Notes under the pieces: model-generated
Database searches by the model: none
The model's input: only the letters and a program-made list of their open reading frames with translations
What the model was told of the DNA's origin: nothing
Shown here: piece after piece, positions 1 through 7,858 of the stretch
How the letters are laid out: every line of letters begins with the position of its first letter
Position numbering within the stretch: position 1 is the first letter of the stretch
Assembly: GCA_034168985.1 (NCBI GenBank)
Contig: JAXFJE010000034.1
Coordinates: forward strand, 1 to 18,597
Source: JALEVB01 sp022768265
Lineage (GTDB): Bacteria; Bacillota_I; Bacilli_A; Erysipelotrichales; Erysipelotrichaceae
Direction: 5' to 3'
Length of the DNA stretch: 18,597 nucleotides
Program-made: the position numbers and the translations under genes

Positions 1-171
1 CCCTGGTGTACATTGTCCTATGGCATAATAATCCATGATCTCATCTTCTGTAGCCCACTTTTGTTTTTCTACGACATCTCTTTGTATCATTGGTAACATG
101 GCATATCCTCCACCAAAGGTGAATAGTCCCATCTTGAACCATGAAGTATATAACGCTATTAAGTCTTTCAT
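1..171 (-). CDS. Chromate transporter family protein, N-terminal part (runs off left edge)
   Basis: Only the first 57 codons lie in the window; the gene continues beyond base 1. The translation begins MKDLIALYTSWFKMG and continues with FTFGGGYAMLP, then an acidic/polar stretch and IGQCTPG. This is the N-terminal signature of ChrA-family transporters: a first membrane segment with the GGG-Y-A motif, then the conserved S/CTPG loop. Known members move chromate or sulfate-like anions across the cytoplasmic membrane, and Bacillota often encode them as two short half-size proteins. The start is set by a strong AGGAGG about 8 bases upstream (near 178-183). It is divergent from the neighbouring GntR gene, and the 128-bp gap must hold both promoters. 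Family is confident; substrate is not proven. Confidence 0.85.
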   Translation of the reverse strand, partial: MKDLIALYTSWFKMGLFTFGGGYAMLPMIQRDVVEKQKWATEDEIMDYYAIGQCTPG

Positions 172-269
172 AAAATACCCTCCTAATAATTTTTAAAATA
201 GATAACTATTGTATAATTTAAACAAAAATATATAAAAGATACTATTATATACGATACTTATATATAATG

Positions 270-284
270 TTATAATGTTTGTAA
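270..284. promoter_or_regulatory. Putative operator/-10 region of the first GntR gene
   Basis: The 15-mer TTATAATGTTTGTAA lies just upstream of the GntR start. It matches, with one difference, the 15-mer at 3986-4000 in front of the EIIC/GGT operon (consensus TTATAATGTTTRTAA). A TATAAT hexamer at 271-276 lies inside it and another at 263-268 just before it, so a bound protein would cover a likely -10 box. No convincing -35 box was found. Autoregulation by the adjacent GntR protein is an inference. Confidence 0.5.
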
Positions 285-299
285 CCGGAGGTTTATTTT

Positions 300-1001
300 A
301 TGTTTCAATCAAAACAACCATTATATGTAAGTATTATGGAAATAATAAAAGATAGAATATTAACTGGTGTATATCCTCTACACACAAATATTCCAACAGA
401 AACACAATTGGAAGAAGAATTTAAAGTCAGTAAAATTACTATTCGTAAAGCAATTACATTATTAGAAAACGAAGGCTTTTTAAGCAAACGTAGTGGAATT
501 GGTACAAAAGTAATCAATAATGGTATATATAACATTTTGACACGCTCTCAAAGCTTTACTAAGTGTCTTAGTGATCAAGGAAAAATATTGACTAGAAAAA
601 CAATTAGCATAGAATTGCTAACATTAAAGGAAAATGATCCTATGTATTCAACATTTAATCCTACATGCTATAAAATTATCCGACATTATTTTTTAGACGG
701 AAAACCTTACATTTTTTATACTCATTATTTGACTTCTATCCTGTCTATCGACCCAAATACTTGCGATGACAAATTTTCTATTTATATGCACATGTATAAT
801 AGTAATATTAAAATTTCTTCATTTGTCGATGAATTTTATGTCGATCAAAACAATAAAGACGCTCAATTATTTTTTAATTCTACTAATCCTTTTTTAGGCA
901 GAAAAAGAACTACTTATGATAATCGAGATAATGTAATTGAAATATCATTTGCTCAATATGATTCAAGCATGCAAAATTACGAAATTCATTTTGATATATA
1001 A
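300..1001 (+). CDS. GntR-family (HutC/UTRA) transcriptional regulator
   Basis: This 233-residue DNA-binding repressor has an N-terminal winged helix-turn-helix at about residues 6-73. It includes the typical PTETQLEEEF-KVSKITIRKAI recognition segment and the wing SGIGTKV. The rest, about 85-230, fits a UTRA ligand-binding domain, which in this family binds a phosphorylated sugar or small metabolite and releases DNA. The start follows GGAGG at 286-290. It is convergent with the GGT/EIIC operon and ends in a shared hairpin. A motif common to its own promoter region and the EIIC promoter suggests it controls itself and that operon. The effector is unknown; a phosphorylated PTS product would be usual. 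Confidence 0.88.
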   Translation: MFQSKQPLYVSIMEIIKDRILTGVYPLHTNIPTETQLEEEFKVSKITIRKAITLLENEGFLSKRSGIGTKVINNGIYNILTRSQSFTKCLSDQGKILTRKTISIELLTLKENDPMYSTFNPTCYKIIRHYFLDGKPYIFYTHYLTSILSIDPNTCDDKFSIYMHMYNSNIKISSFVDEFYVDQNNKDAQLFFNSTNPFLGRKRTTYDNRDNVIEISFAQYDSSMQNYEIHFDI

Positions 1002-1030
1002 TTATCGTATGATAAATGCTCATAAATTTA

Positions 1031-1064
1031 ATATACACCCAAATAATATTGGGTGTATATTTTT
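1031..1064. terminator. Bidirectional rho-independent terminator between convergent genes
   Basis: A perfect 12-bp stem, ATATACACCCAA with TTGGGTGTATAT (1031-1042 and 1049-1060), encloses a 6-base loop. It is followed by TTTTAAT on the plus strand and by a T-rich run on the minus strand. It ends the GntR gene (stop at 1001) and probably also the GGT operon, whose stop codon (1063-1065) abuts the stem. Confidence 0.85.
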
Positions 1065-2673
1065 AATATCCAATTGCACATCCATCTGCTCTTGGGTCAC
1101 TTCCTCCAAATAATATACCATTTTCCTTGATTTCAATTATCTGTGAAGCACCAGAACAAGTATATGCATCAATCACATTTAACTTATGGCCAACTTCTTT
1201 TAACTTTGATAATGTTTCTTTGCCAGCAGTTTCTTCTATTTTTAATATATTTTCACTCTTAGTTGCTATATTAGATGATTGCGCATCACACCATTTACAT
1301 GCTTCAACTGCAGATTGAACATCCATTTTAAAATCTATTACATTAGTGACAACTTGAAGATTCCATTGAGGTTGATTATCTCCTCCTGGTGTATTACCAA
1401 CATATCTTAAATTTCCATTGCCATCGGTGATCAAATATGTAATTAATGTATGCATTGTCCTTTTCCCAGGTTGCAAGCAATTTGGATGACCAGAAATCAA
1501 ATTAAATCCTGCACCTCTATTATTTAATAATATACCTGTTCCTTCTACTATTTCTCCACTACCCCAAGTGTTTGCAATACTATGAATAAAAGAACACGCA
1601 TTACCATACTTATCAACAACAACAAAGCTAGTCGTATGTCCATTGTCATCATAATCAACTAGATCGAACGTATCTAACGATTTATCCATACTAATTTTTT
1701 TAGCAGCTTCTTTTGCATATTCTTCAGACAATATTTTTTCAATTGGATTATTATGGTTTTTAGGATCACCAAAATATTTTATCCTATCTGCAAATGCAAT
1801 TTTCTTAGCTTCTACCATCAAATGAATAGCTTCCCAACTATCATTTTTATATTTAGATAAATCAAATTGATTCAAGATATTTAATTCTTCAAGATGAATT
1901 ATTCCTTGACTAACTGGTGGTGTTTGCCAAACAACATAGTCACGATAGTTAACATTGATTGGATCACACTCATATGCATGTTGCCCTAATAAATCCTCCT
2001 TGCTGATCAATCCAGCATTATTTTTGGCATGTGCAACGATCTTTTCCGCTATAGCTCCACTATAAAATACCTCTTTACCACCATCAGCAATTAGCTGCAA
2101 TGTCTTTGCATAGTCTGGATTATAATAAATATCCCCTGCTTCCTTTGGCTTATCGCCATTTTTTAACAGCATTTCTCTTAAGCCTTTAAATTTTATAACT
2201 TTATCATAATCAGTTACTATATGCCTTGCAACTTTTTCACTTATTGGACATCCATTATTTGCTAATGATATTGCATCATCAACTAATTCTTTAAATTCCA
2301 TTGTTCCAAATTTTTCCAAAGCAAGCATTATAGCATCTAATTGACCAGGTATCGTTACGCTCAGCATTCCGTCGCTAGGCATCGTTTTATACCCAAGCTT
2401 TTTATAATAATCAATCGTTGCTGCTTTTGGAGCTGCTCCAGAACCATTTATTGCATATACTTTTTTTGTACTTGCTTCGTAGTAAAGCAAAAATGCATCT
2501 CCACCTAAACCACACATATCTGGTAGAACAACGCCACTAGTATTAGCCATGGCGCAAGCTGCATCTATCGCATTACCACCTTTTCTTAAAATATTAATTC
2601 CTGTTGAAGAAATCAATGAATGGGCAGAAGCAACCATCCCTTGTTTTCCCATTGCGATTCCTCGATGTTTCAT
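1063..2673 (-). CDS. Gamma-glutamyltransferase-fold Ntn hydrolase (GGT/YwrD-like)
   Basis: This 536-residue protein has full GGT-family length. Recognisable segments are ILRKGGNAIDAACAM (29-43), GLGGDAF (55-61), the autoprocessing site DDNGHTTSF (342-350) with T347 as the predicted nucleophile, NNRGAGFN (384-391), PGKRTMHT (402-409) and GGDNQPQ (430-436). Known members self-cleave before the Thr and hydrolyse or transfer gamma-glutamyl or related acyl groups. No signal peptide is visible, so it probably acts in the cytoplasm. Where classical GGTs have a DFRE-AP segment whose Arg holds the glutamate carboxylate, this protein reads NGSGAAP (76-82), so a different acyl substrate is possible. It follows the EIIC gene by 24 bp, with SD GGAGGT, and is probably co-transcribed. 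Fold is confident; substrate unknown. Confidence 0.87.
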   Translation of the reverse strand: MKHRGIAMGKQGMVASAHSLISSTGINILRKGGNAIDAACAMANTSGVVLPDMCGLGGDAFLLYYEASTKKVYAINGSGAAPKAATIDYYKKLGYKTMPSDGMLSVTIPGQLDAIMLALEKFGTMEFKELVDDAISLANNGCPISEKVARHIVTDYDKVIKFKGLREMLLKNGDKPKEAGDIYYNPDYAKTLQLIADGGKEVFYSGAIAEKIVAHAKNNAGLISKEDLLGQHAYECDPINVNYRDYVVWQTPPVSQGIIHLEELNILNQFDLSKYKNDSWEAIHLMVEAKKIAFADRIKYFGDPKNHNNPIEKILSEEYAKEAAKKISMDKSLDTFDLVDYDDNGHTTSFVVVDKYGNACSFIHSIANTWGSGEIVEGTGILLNNRGAGFNLISGHPNCLQPGKRTMHTLITYLITDGNGNLRYVGNTPGGDNQPQWNLQVVTNVIDFKMDVQSAVEACKWCDAQSSNIATKSENILKIEETAGKETLSKLKEVGHKLNVIDAYTCSGASQIIEIKENGILFGGSDPRADGCAIGY

Positions 2674-2697
2674 GTTACCTCCATCTAAGTGTTAATG

Positions 2698-3933
2698 CTA
2701 CTCTTGCACTTCTTCACCACTAAGTCTTTGTTTTTCAATAATTTTGAAGAATGGGTAATATACTAAAACTGAAATTACCAATCCAACTAAAGCCCAAATA
2801 GCCGCCGGGATATTTCCGCCTGTTGTTAAATACGCACCAAGAACAGGTGGCATAATCCAAGGGACTTGCGCAACAGGTCTACCAATTATGTTAAAAAACA
2901 TTAAAAAATACGTACCCGTTAATAAAATTACATCTACAAGAATAAATGGAATCATCAAAATTGGGTTCATGACAATTGGAAGTCCAAAAATAACTGGTTC
3001 ATTAATATTGAAAATTCCCGCAGGAGTAGCTAATTTACCTAAAACAGATAATGATTTTTCTTTTGATCTAGCCATCAACAAGCACAAACCTAATGTTGCT
3101 CCAGCGCCACCCAAAGAAATAAAGCAAGGAATAAAGCCAGTTGCTGTTATATAAGGAATTGCTTCTCCAGCAATATAAGCTTCCATATTTGCAGTAATAA
3201 ATGTTGTGAAAATTGGTGTACCTACTGCATTTAAAACAGATTGTCCATGAATACCAACACACCACAACATCTGTGATACAACCATAAATACCAAAATACC
3301 TGGATAAGAATTTAGTGCGAATACTAATGGTGAGAAAATAGTAATGACCATTTCAGGAATGTTTAAACCTAAAACTGCACTAAATATCCATAATGCTGCC
3401 AATACAACACTTCCTGGAATCAATGTAGCAAATGATTTTGCAACTGATGATGGAACCCCTTCTGGAAATTTAATTACTATACCTTTTTCAGTAAAAAACT
3501 GAACTACTTTAACTGCAAAAATAGCAACTAAGATAGCTGTAAAAATTCCCTTTGATCCAAAATATTTTGTTGAAATTGCATATGTCTCATCAATTTGTAA
3601 CATCATAAATCCAACAAATGATAGACAACCACCCATCAAAGCATCAACATCAAATTCTTTTGCCAAATTATATCCTACCGCAAATGCAACATATAATGAA
3701 ATTATACCAATTGTCATCGCATTAGGAACACCTAATATTGCTGAATATGGTGCTATAAATTCTAGCCATTTTTCATTTGGAAATTGTTGTAAGATGATAA
3801 ATAATGATCCAAAAATTGTAAATGGAACTGTTGCTACCATACCATCTCTGATGCCAAGAATATAGTGGTTAGTTCCTAATTTGATAAAAATCGGTGTTAA
3901 CTTTTCCTCCACGAAACTCATGAACTTTTTCAT
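2698..3933 (-). CDS. PTS EIIC component, Lac family
   Basis: This is the 411-residue membrane permease subunit of a phosphotransferase system of the lactose/cellobiose type. It carries sugar across the cytoplasmic membrane while phosphorylated EIIB phosphorylates it. Family marks are the N-terminal pattern around LGIRDGM and PFTIFGS, many hydrophobic helices, and the NINEPVIFGLPIVMNP motif in the C-terminal half. The start at 3933 (MKKFMSF) is preferred because AGGAGG lies just upstream. An in-frame ATG at 3978 would add 15 residues, lacks an SD and sits on the promoter. It is first in an operon with the GGT-like gene and has no EIIA or EIIB beside it, so these must come from elsewhere. It is a same-length paralogue of the EIIC at 15005-16240. 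Sugar unknown. Confidence 0.9.
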   Translation of the reverse strand: MKKFMSFVEEKLTPIFIKLGTNHYILGIRDGMVATVPFTIFGSLFIILQQFPNEKWLEFIAPYSAILGVPNAMTIGIISLYVAFAVGYNLAKEFDVDALMGGCLSFVGFMMLQIDETYAISTKYFGSKGIFTAILVAIFAVKVVQFFTEKGIVIKFPEGVPSSVAKSFATLIPGSVVLAALWIFSAVLGLNIPEMVITIFSPLVFALNSYPGILVFMVVSQMLWCVGIHGQSVLNAVGTPIFTTFITANMEAYIAGEAIPYITATGFIPCFISLGGAGATLGLCLLMARSKEKSLSVLGKLATPAGIFNINEPVIFGLPIVMNPILMIPFILVDVILLTGTYFLMFFNIIGRPVAQVPWIMPPVLGAYLTTGGNIPAAIWALVGLVISVLVYYPFFKIIEKQRLSGEEVQE

Positions 3934-3976
3934 TCTAATCCTCCTCTCGTTTATGAATAACGCTTTTGATATATTC

Positions 3977-4004
3977 ATTATAACATTATAATGTTTATAA
4001 TCAA
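3977..4004 (-). promoter_or_regulatory. Promoter with embedded operator for the EIIC-GGT operon
   Basis: Read on the minus strand there is TTGATT, a 16-base spacer and TATAAT (-35 at 3999-4004, -10 at 3977-3982), about 45 bases before the EIIC start codon. The spacer contains the perfect 14-bp palindrome AACATTATAATGTT (3982-3995). Part of the same motif recurs at 270-284 before the GntR gene. A repressor bound here would block RNA polymerase directly; which protein binds is inferred. Confidence 0.65.
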
Positions 4005-4021
4005 TGCTTTTTTCGAATAAT

Positions 4022-4053
4022 AAAAAAATGTAGATATATTTTATCTACATTTT
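4022..4053 (-). terminator. Rho-independent terminator of the mannose-type PTS/deglycase operon
   Basis: A perfect 12-bp stem (4025-4036 with 4042-4053) around a 5-base loop lies 40 bases past the SIS gene stop. On the minus strand it runs directly into TTTTTTT. It separates this operon from the EIIC/GGT promoter just beyond it. Confidence 0.88.
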
Positions 4054-4092
4054 ATATCTTTAATTATATATGAAATTATATACTTCATTAAT

Positions 4093-5208
4093 TTACTTTA
4101 TTGCTACATATACATCTCTAACGCCATCTAATTTCTTACTTCCAATTCTAGCATGGAAATTGGGATCTTTAGGAATATCAGGATTTATTCCTAAATCTTG
4201 TGATGCGCGACAAGCAACTATTTGCATTGGAATAATATATTCTAAATTACCAAATAAATCATCTTCTGTGAATTTTACCACACAATCTTTATCGGTATAA
4301 GCTACATTTTCCTCTGGTGATCCAACCCAATAGTTATGAGGAGTCCATTCACTCAATATTTCTATCAATTTACTAGTTCTTTCTTTATAGTCGCTATTAG
4401 AAGCTAAATAAAATATATATGATTCTTCAGTAATCGAATTATAAATACCATGGAAAAATTCCTCAATATCATACCCTGCAACTCCTTCTCGAATTGTTTC
4501 AAGTATTTTTAATGCCCCTTCTAAAACATCACCATAATTATTATCATATCCAACTACTATTACCCTTTTGGCATTTTTAAAATCATCTTTAATATTTTCA
4601 TACCAGTTTGTAGCAACACTAATAACATTAGGCATATTTGCAATTACATTATTAATCCTACAGAAATAATTATTAACTTTTTCTTCTGATATTATATTTT
4701 TAGCTAATGCAAGTTCTGTAAACATCATTATCAATGTTAAAGTTGTGCCTGCAAACCCTTTCGTTTTGGCACCACATTTTTCATTTCCTACTTCAATTCT
4801 TGTTTTTGTATCTGCATGTTCAAAAATCAAAGCATTTGGATTCTCTGACACTGCTGCAGTCATTAGCGTTTGTTTTTTTGCTGCATCTAAGCCAGCAACT
4901 GTCGATAAACTTTGACCACCTTGGGAAATACCGACAACCAACGTATTTTTATTTAATATTTTTTCATTCCTTTCAAAATGTGTAGGATACATTGGATATA
5001 CTTTTACATTCAAAATTTCTTCCAAATATTTTTTAGCATTTACGCTAGCATGAAAACTTGTTCCAGAACCTAGTAAATATATTTGCTCGATATTAGCATT
5101 TTTATATTTATCTACAAATTCATAAGTAATTGTTTTGCAATTATCCATTATGTACTTTAACACATCTGGTGTTTCACAAATATAATCATACATTTTAGAT
5201 ATGCTCAT
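4093..5208 (-). CDS. Double-SIS sugar-phosphate deglycase/isomerase, FrlB/GfrF-like
   Basis: This 371-residue cytoplasmic protein has two SIS domains (about 40-170 and 210-340), arranged as in the isomerase half of GlmS. Visible motifs are LGSGTSFHAS (46-55), VGISQGGQS (92-100), GNEKCGAKTKGF (141-152), EEFFHG (249-254) and a C-terminal NPDIPKDPNFHARIGSKK. The GAKTKGF and EEFFHG segments recall fructoselysine- and glucoselysine-6-phosphate deglycases (FrlB, GfrE/GfrF), which split a phosphorylated Amadori compound into sugar 6-phosphate and an amine. Its place as the last gene after a mannose-family PTS matches the Salmonella gfr arrangement, although gfr has two SIS genes and this locus has one. 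It starts 1 bp past the EIID stop, with its SD inside EIID. An amino-sugar deaminase/isomerase is the main alternative. Confidence 0.8.
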   Translation of the reverse strand: MSISKMYDYICETPDVLKYIMDNCKTITYEFVDKYKNANIEQIYLLGSGTSFHASVNAKKYLEEILNVKVYPMYPTHFERNEKILNKNTLVVGISQGGQSLSTVAGLDAAKKQTLMTAAVSENPNALIFEHADTKTRIEVGNEKCGAKTKGFAGTTLTLIMMFTELALAKNIISEEKVNNYFCRINNVIANMPNVISVATNWYENIKDDFKNAKRVIVVGYDNNYGDVLEGALKILETIREGVAGYDIEEFFHGIYNSITEESYIFYLASNSDYKERTSKLIEILSEWTPHNYWVGSPEENVAYTDKDCVVKFTEDDLFGNLEYIIPMQIVACRASQDLGINPDIPKDPNFHARIGSKKLDGVRDVYVAIK

Positions 5209-5209
5209 T

Positions 5210-6028
5210 TTATAACACTCCTACTACAGAACCTAGGATACCTACTAATAAAATACCCCACAAAATAGTTGTTGTTTTAACGCCTTTTCTTAATAAACCG
5301 TAAATCGTAAAAGTCAATGCTAAAGGTAAGAATCCAGTTAAAATACCATCAAAAATGCTTTGAAGCACAATATCTGCACCACCAATAGTTAAAACTAATG
5401 GTGTTGAAAGTGATACCATTGATGCTGCCATAGATCCTACAACAAATAAACCTAATACTTTTGCTACTTCAGTTAATAAAGCTATAGCCCCTCCATTAGA
5501 CATGCTTTCCAAGAAACTTACTCCTGATTTATAGCCCAATTCTAATCCTTTATATCTAACGATCAAGTGTGGAACATTATAAATTACTAAAAATAAAATA
5601 GCTCCTAAGATACTGCCTTCTGCTGCCAAGCTTGTACCAATACCTGCACCGATAATTCTAAATGTACCCCAGAAAAAGCTGTCACCGATACCCGCTAATG
5701 GTCCCATCAAAGCAGCTTTAACAGCATTTACAGATTCTGGATCAAACTCTTCACCTTTTTCTTGTGCAGCTTTAAATTGCTCTTCCATTGCAATAGCAGC
5801 TCCGCCGATAAAGCTAGATACAGCTGGAGTAGTATTAAAAATTGTTAAATGTCTTTTTAAAGCTTCACTAGCTTCTTCTTTATTAGGATATAATTTTTTT
5901 AAGGCTGGAACCATCATATATGCAAAACCTACATTTTGCATACGTTCATAACAGAAACATGCTTGTAACGGAAATGATCTCCAGAATGTTTTTTTGAAAA
6001 TATCTTTAGTCATTACTGATTCTTTCAT
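5210..6028 (-). CDS. PTS EIID component, mannose family
   Basis: This 272-residue membrane subunit of a mannose-type (ManXYZ-like) permease is found only in this PTS family. Typical features are the N-terminal segment RSFPLQACFCYERMQNVGFAY, then NTTPAVSSFIGGAAIAMEE (about 49-67), the segment KAALMGPLAGIGDSFFWGT (about 88-106), and several C-terminal hydrophobic helices. EIIC and EIID together form the sugar channel. The start codon overlaps the EIIC stop by one base (TAATG), preceded by GGAGGGG, which indicates translational coupling. A second ATG six codons in is possible but less well placed. Confidence 0.93.
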   Translation of the reverse strand: MKESVMTKDIFKKTFWRSFPLQACFCYERMQNVGFAYMMVPALKKLYPNKEEASEALKRHLTIFNTTPAVSSFIGGAAIAMEEQFKAAQEKGEEFDPESVNAVKAALMGPLAGIGDSFFWGTFRIIGAGIGTSLAAEGSILGAILFLVIYNVPHLIVRYKGLELGYKSGVSFLESMSNGGAIALLTEVAKVLGLFVVGSMAASMVSLSTPLVLTIGGADIVLQSIFDGILTGFLPLALTFTIYGLLRKGVKTTTILWGILLVGILGSVVGVL

Positions 6029-6813
6029 TATAGTTCCCCTCCTAAATCATCGCTAATTTCATTATTCATATTTTTTGTTTCTTTGTTTGATTTACCATAT
6101 TGATACATGATATATGCTACAGCTGTTCCGATTACGGCAGTTCCAACGGTATTTACACCCATTAAAGCAGTTAAAACCCAACCAATAAAGAAAAACGCAA
6201 CATTTTTCTTATCGAACAACAATTGCATCAAAATAGCAATACCTAATGCTGGCAACATTCCACTAGCCACACCTAATCCATCAATGACAGATTGAGGGAT
6301 CATATTTACAAATGTTTCAATTACCGCAGAACCTAATAATGCTCCTAAGAATACTAATAAGAAGTAACTAATGAAAAATAATGCTGCTCCTCCCCATAAG
6401 GCTTTATCAATACCTGCATAATCACCATTTTCTGCAGCTCTATCAGCCATATGAATAAAATAACCATTAGCAGTACGACATAAGATACCAACCAATTGTC
6501 CTAAAGTTGCAATTGGCAAAGATAATGCAACTGCTGCACTTACATCCAAGTTTGAAACAATAGCGAATGCTGTTGCTAAAATACTACCACTAACTGCATC
6601 TGGTGGAGTTGCAGATCCAATTCCAACGATACCCATCATTACCAATTCTAATGATGCTCCTACAATTATTCCTGTTGTAAAATCTCCTAAAACTAAACCT
6701 ACTAATGGTCCTAAAACTAATGGACGATCAATCATCCACATACCACCAACACGACTATCCCAGATTCCAATTCCTCCAAGAAGTCCTAATAATATAGCTT
6801 GAAATATACTCAT
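6028..6813 (-). CDS. PTS EIIC component, mannose family
   Basis: This 261-residue integral membrane protein has the mannose/sorbose EIIC pattern. It opens with hydrophobic LLGLLGGIGIWDSR, followed by RPLVLGPLVGLVLGD, then the TGIIVGASLELVMMGIVGIG segment near residues 47-66 and the ATPPDAVSGSILATAFAI stretch. With EIID it forms the transmembrane part of the transporter. AAAGGAG precedes the start, and 11 bp separate it from EIIB. The polar C-terminal tail (about 240-261) is probably cytoplasmic. Substrate cannot be read from sequence; the downstream deglycase-like gene points to an Amadori sugar or amino sugar. Confidence 0.93.
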   Translation of the reverse strand: MSIFQAILLGLLGGIGIWDSRVGGMWMIDRPLVLGPLVGLVLGDFTTGIIVGASLELVMMGIVGIGSATPPDAVSGSILATAFAIVSNLDVSAAVALSLPIATLGQLVGILCRTANGYFIHMADRAAENGDYAGIDKALWGGAALFFISYFLLVFLGALLGSAVIETFVNMIPQSVIDGLGVASGMLPALGIAILMQLLFDKKNVAFFFIGWVLTALMGVNTVGTAVIGTAVAYIMYQYGKSNKETKNMNNEISDDLGGEL

Positions 6814-6824
6814 GTTTTTCTCCT

Positions 6825-7313
6825 TTACTTATTAAATATCTTATTGATTTCAACTACTTCTAAAATTTTTGCTCCAGGCACTTGTTGCATATAAACATGT
6901 CTATTTGATTCAACAAGTTGATTCATAACTTCAATATCATCCTTACTCATATACGAATTCATATCAATTTGTTTTTTTCCTTCGCCGCTTCTTAAACCAC
7001 CAAGCAATATTTCTTTAATTTTAACATCTGTTTTATCACATAAATATTTTGCATCTTGAATTGTTTTTGTTATAACTAATATATTCCTTGATTCATGTTT
7101 TGGATTATTAATCACTGCAATAGCTCCTTCTAAAGATTTCATTGATAAAACAACGCCTGCTGGTTTTGCTAATTCAAAAGCTATTCGCATTGTTTTATCT
7201 TGAATTAAAGCATCATTTGCAATTAAGATAGTATCAACTTTTAAATGATTAACACAAGAAACAGCAACTTGTCCGTGTAACAAACGATCATCAACTCTTA
7301 ATACTTTAATCAT
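6825..7313 (-). CDS. PTS EIIB component, mannose family
   Basis: This 162-residue soluble phosphocarrier matches the family length. The phosphorylation site is clear: RVDDRLLHGQV, with His13 as the predicted phospho-acceptor from EIIA. IANDALIQDKTMRIAFELAKP (about 32-52) is another typical segment. It passes phosphate to the incoming sugar at the EIIC/EIID membrane complex. SD AGGAGA precedes the start, and the gene lies 9 bp after EIIA. Fusion of EIIA and EIIB occurs in ManX-type systems; here they are separate genes, as in sorbose- or gfr-type systems. Confidence 0.95.
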   Translation of the reverse strand: MIKVLRVDDRLLHGQVAVSCVNHLKVDTILIANDALIQDKTMRIAFELAKPAGVVLSMKSLEGAIAVINNPKHESRNILVITKTIQDAKYLCDKTDVKIKEILLGGLRSGEGKKQIDMNSYMSKDDIEVMNQLVESNRHVYMQQVPGAKILEVVEINKIFNK

Positions 7314-7322
7314 AAATTTCTC

Positions 7323-7760
7323 CTATAGTTCTCCATCTTCATCTAGTAAATTATCACTGTCATCACAAGTAATAACATTGATTGAAGCTTTTGCTTCTTC
7401 TACTACATCTTGTAATAGCTTTAAATTTTCTTTTCTAGAATCTGTTAGCTTTAGAAAACTAAGTTGCAATACTAATGCTAAATTTAATCCAGTGATTAAA
7501 TAAATATCTTCTTTTTTTACTAATGCTTTCAATGCAATTTGTGTTGTGCTACCACCTGGAATATCTGTAACAATTACTGTTGGATAAGTATTATCAAATA
7601 ATTCGATTGCATCAATTAATTGTTGATGTGATACTTCAATTGAATCATCTAAGTTAATACTTATGGTTTTTAAGTTTTCAATTTCTCCTGCAATAAATCT
7701 TAAGGATTGTGCAACTCCTTTAGACATTTCACCATGTGTAAGTAAGATAATATTCTTCAT
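7323..7760 (-). CDS. PTS EIIA component, mannose family
   Basis: This 145-residue soluble EIIA domain protein accepts phosphate from HPr. ILLTHGEMSKG at the N-terminus holds the predicted phospho-His9, and TDIPGGSTTQIA (about 65-76) is the second conserved segment of the family. It is the first gene of the operon EIIA-EIIB-EIIC-EIID-SIS, preceded by SD AAAGGGG and a well-formed promoter in the divergent region. The acidic C-terminus (DDSDNLLDEDGEL) is unremarkable. All four PTS parts are present and intact, so the transporter looks functional. Confidence 0.94.
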   Translation of the reverse strand: MKNIILLTHGEMSKGVAQSLRFIAGEIENLKTISINLDDSIEVSHQQLIDAIELFDNTYPTVIVTDIPGGSTTQIALKALVKKEDIYLITGLNLALVLQLSFLKLTDSRKENLKLLQDVVEEAKASINVITCDDSDNLLDEDGEL

Positions 7761-7777
7761 TATATCCCCTTTCTTTT

Positions 7778-7791
7778 AATGTATATACATT
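7778..7791. promoter_or_regulatory. Operator O1 (downstream of the PTS promoter)
   Basis: AATGTATATACATT is a perfect 14-bp palindrome centred on GTATATAC. It fits the GT-N-TA-N-AC pattern described for HutC-type GntR operators. It lies about 10 bases downstream of the -10 box of the EIIA promoter, over the transcribed start region, where a bound repressor would block elongation or initiation. Confidence 0.7.
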
Positions 7792-7801
7792 TTATGACTA
7801 T

Positions 7802-7830
7802 ATTATATTGTATGCGATTACATTTGTAAA
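7802..7830 (-). promoter_or_regulatory. Promoter of the mannose-type PTS operon
   Basis: On the minus strand: TTTACA (7825-7830), a 17-base spacer, TATAAT (7802-7807). Box quality and spacing are near ideal for the housekeeping sigma factor. It is bracketed by O1 downstream and O2 upstream. Confidence 0.78.
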
Positions 7831-7844
7831 TAGGTATATACATT
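7831..7844. promoter_or_regulatory. Operator O2 (abuts the PTS -35 box)
   Basis: TAGGTATATACATT shares the GTATATAC core with O1 and differs from it at two outer positions. It directly abuts the -35 box of the PTS promoter. With O1 it flanks the promoter, which would allow cooperative binding or looping. Confidence 0.62.
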
Positions 7845-7858
7845 TATTTTTTATAAAT

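Noticed and set aside
2888..3265. Plus- and minus-strand open frames inside the first EIIC gene
   Set aside because: They are alternate-frame shadows of a membrane protein with low sequence complexity and show no family features.
3934..3978. Upstream in-frame ATG extending the first Lac-family EIIC by 15 residues
   Set aside because: It lies at the -10 box and has no SD, while ATG 3933 follows AGGAGG and gives the family's usual N-terminus.
4093..7760. Assignment of the mannose-type PTS operon to N-acetylgalactosamine/galactosamine (aga) use
   Set aside because: No tagatose-bisphosphate aldolase, deacetylase or kinase genes are present, and the SIS protein shows GAKTKGF/EEFFHG rather than AgaS-like motifs.
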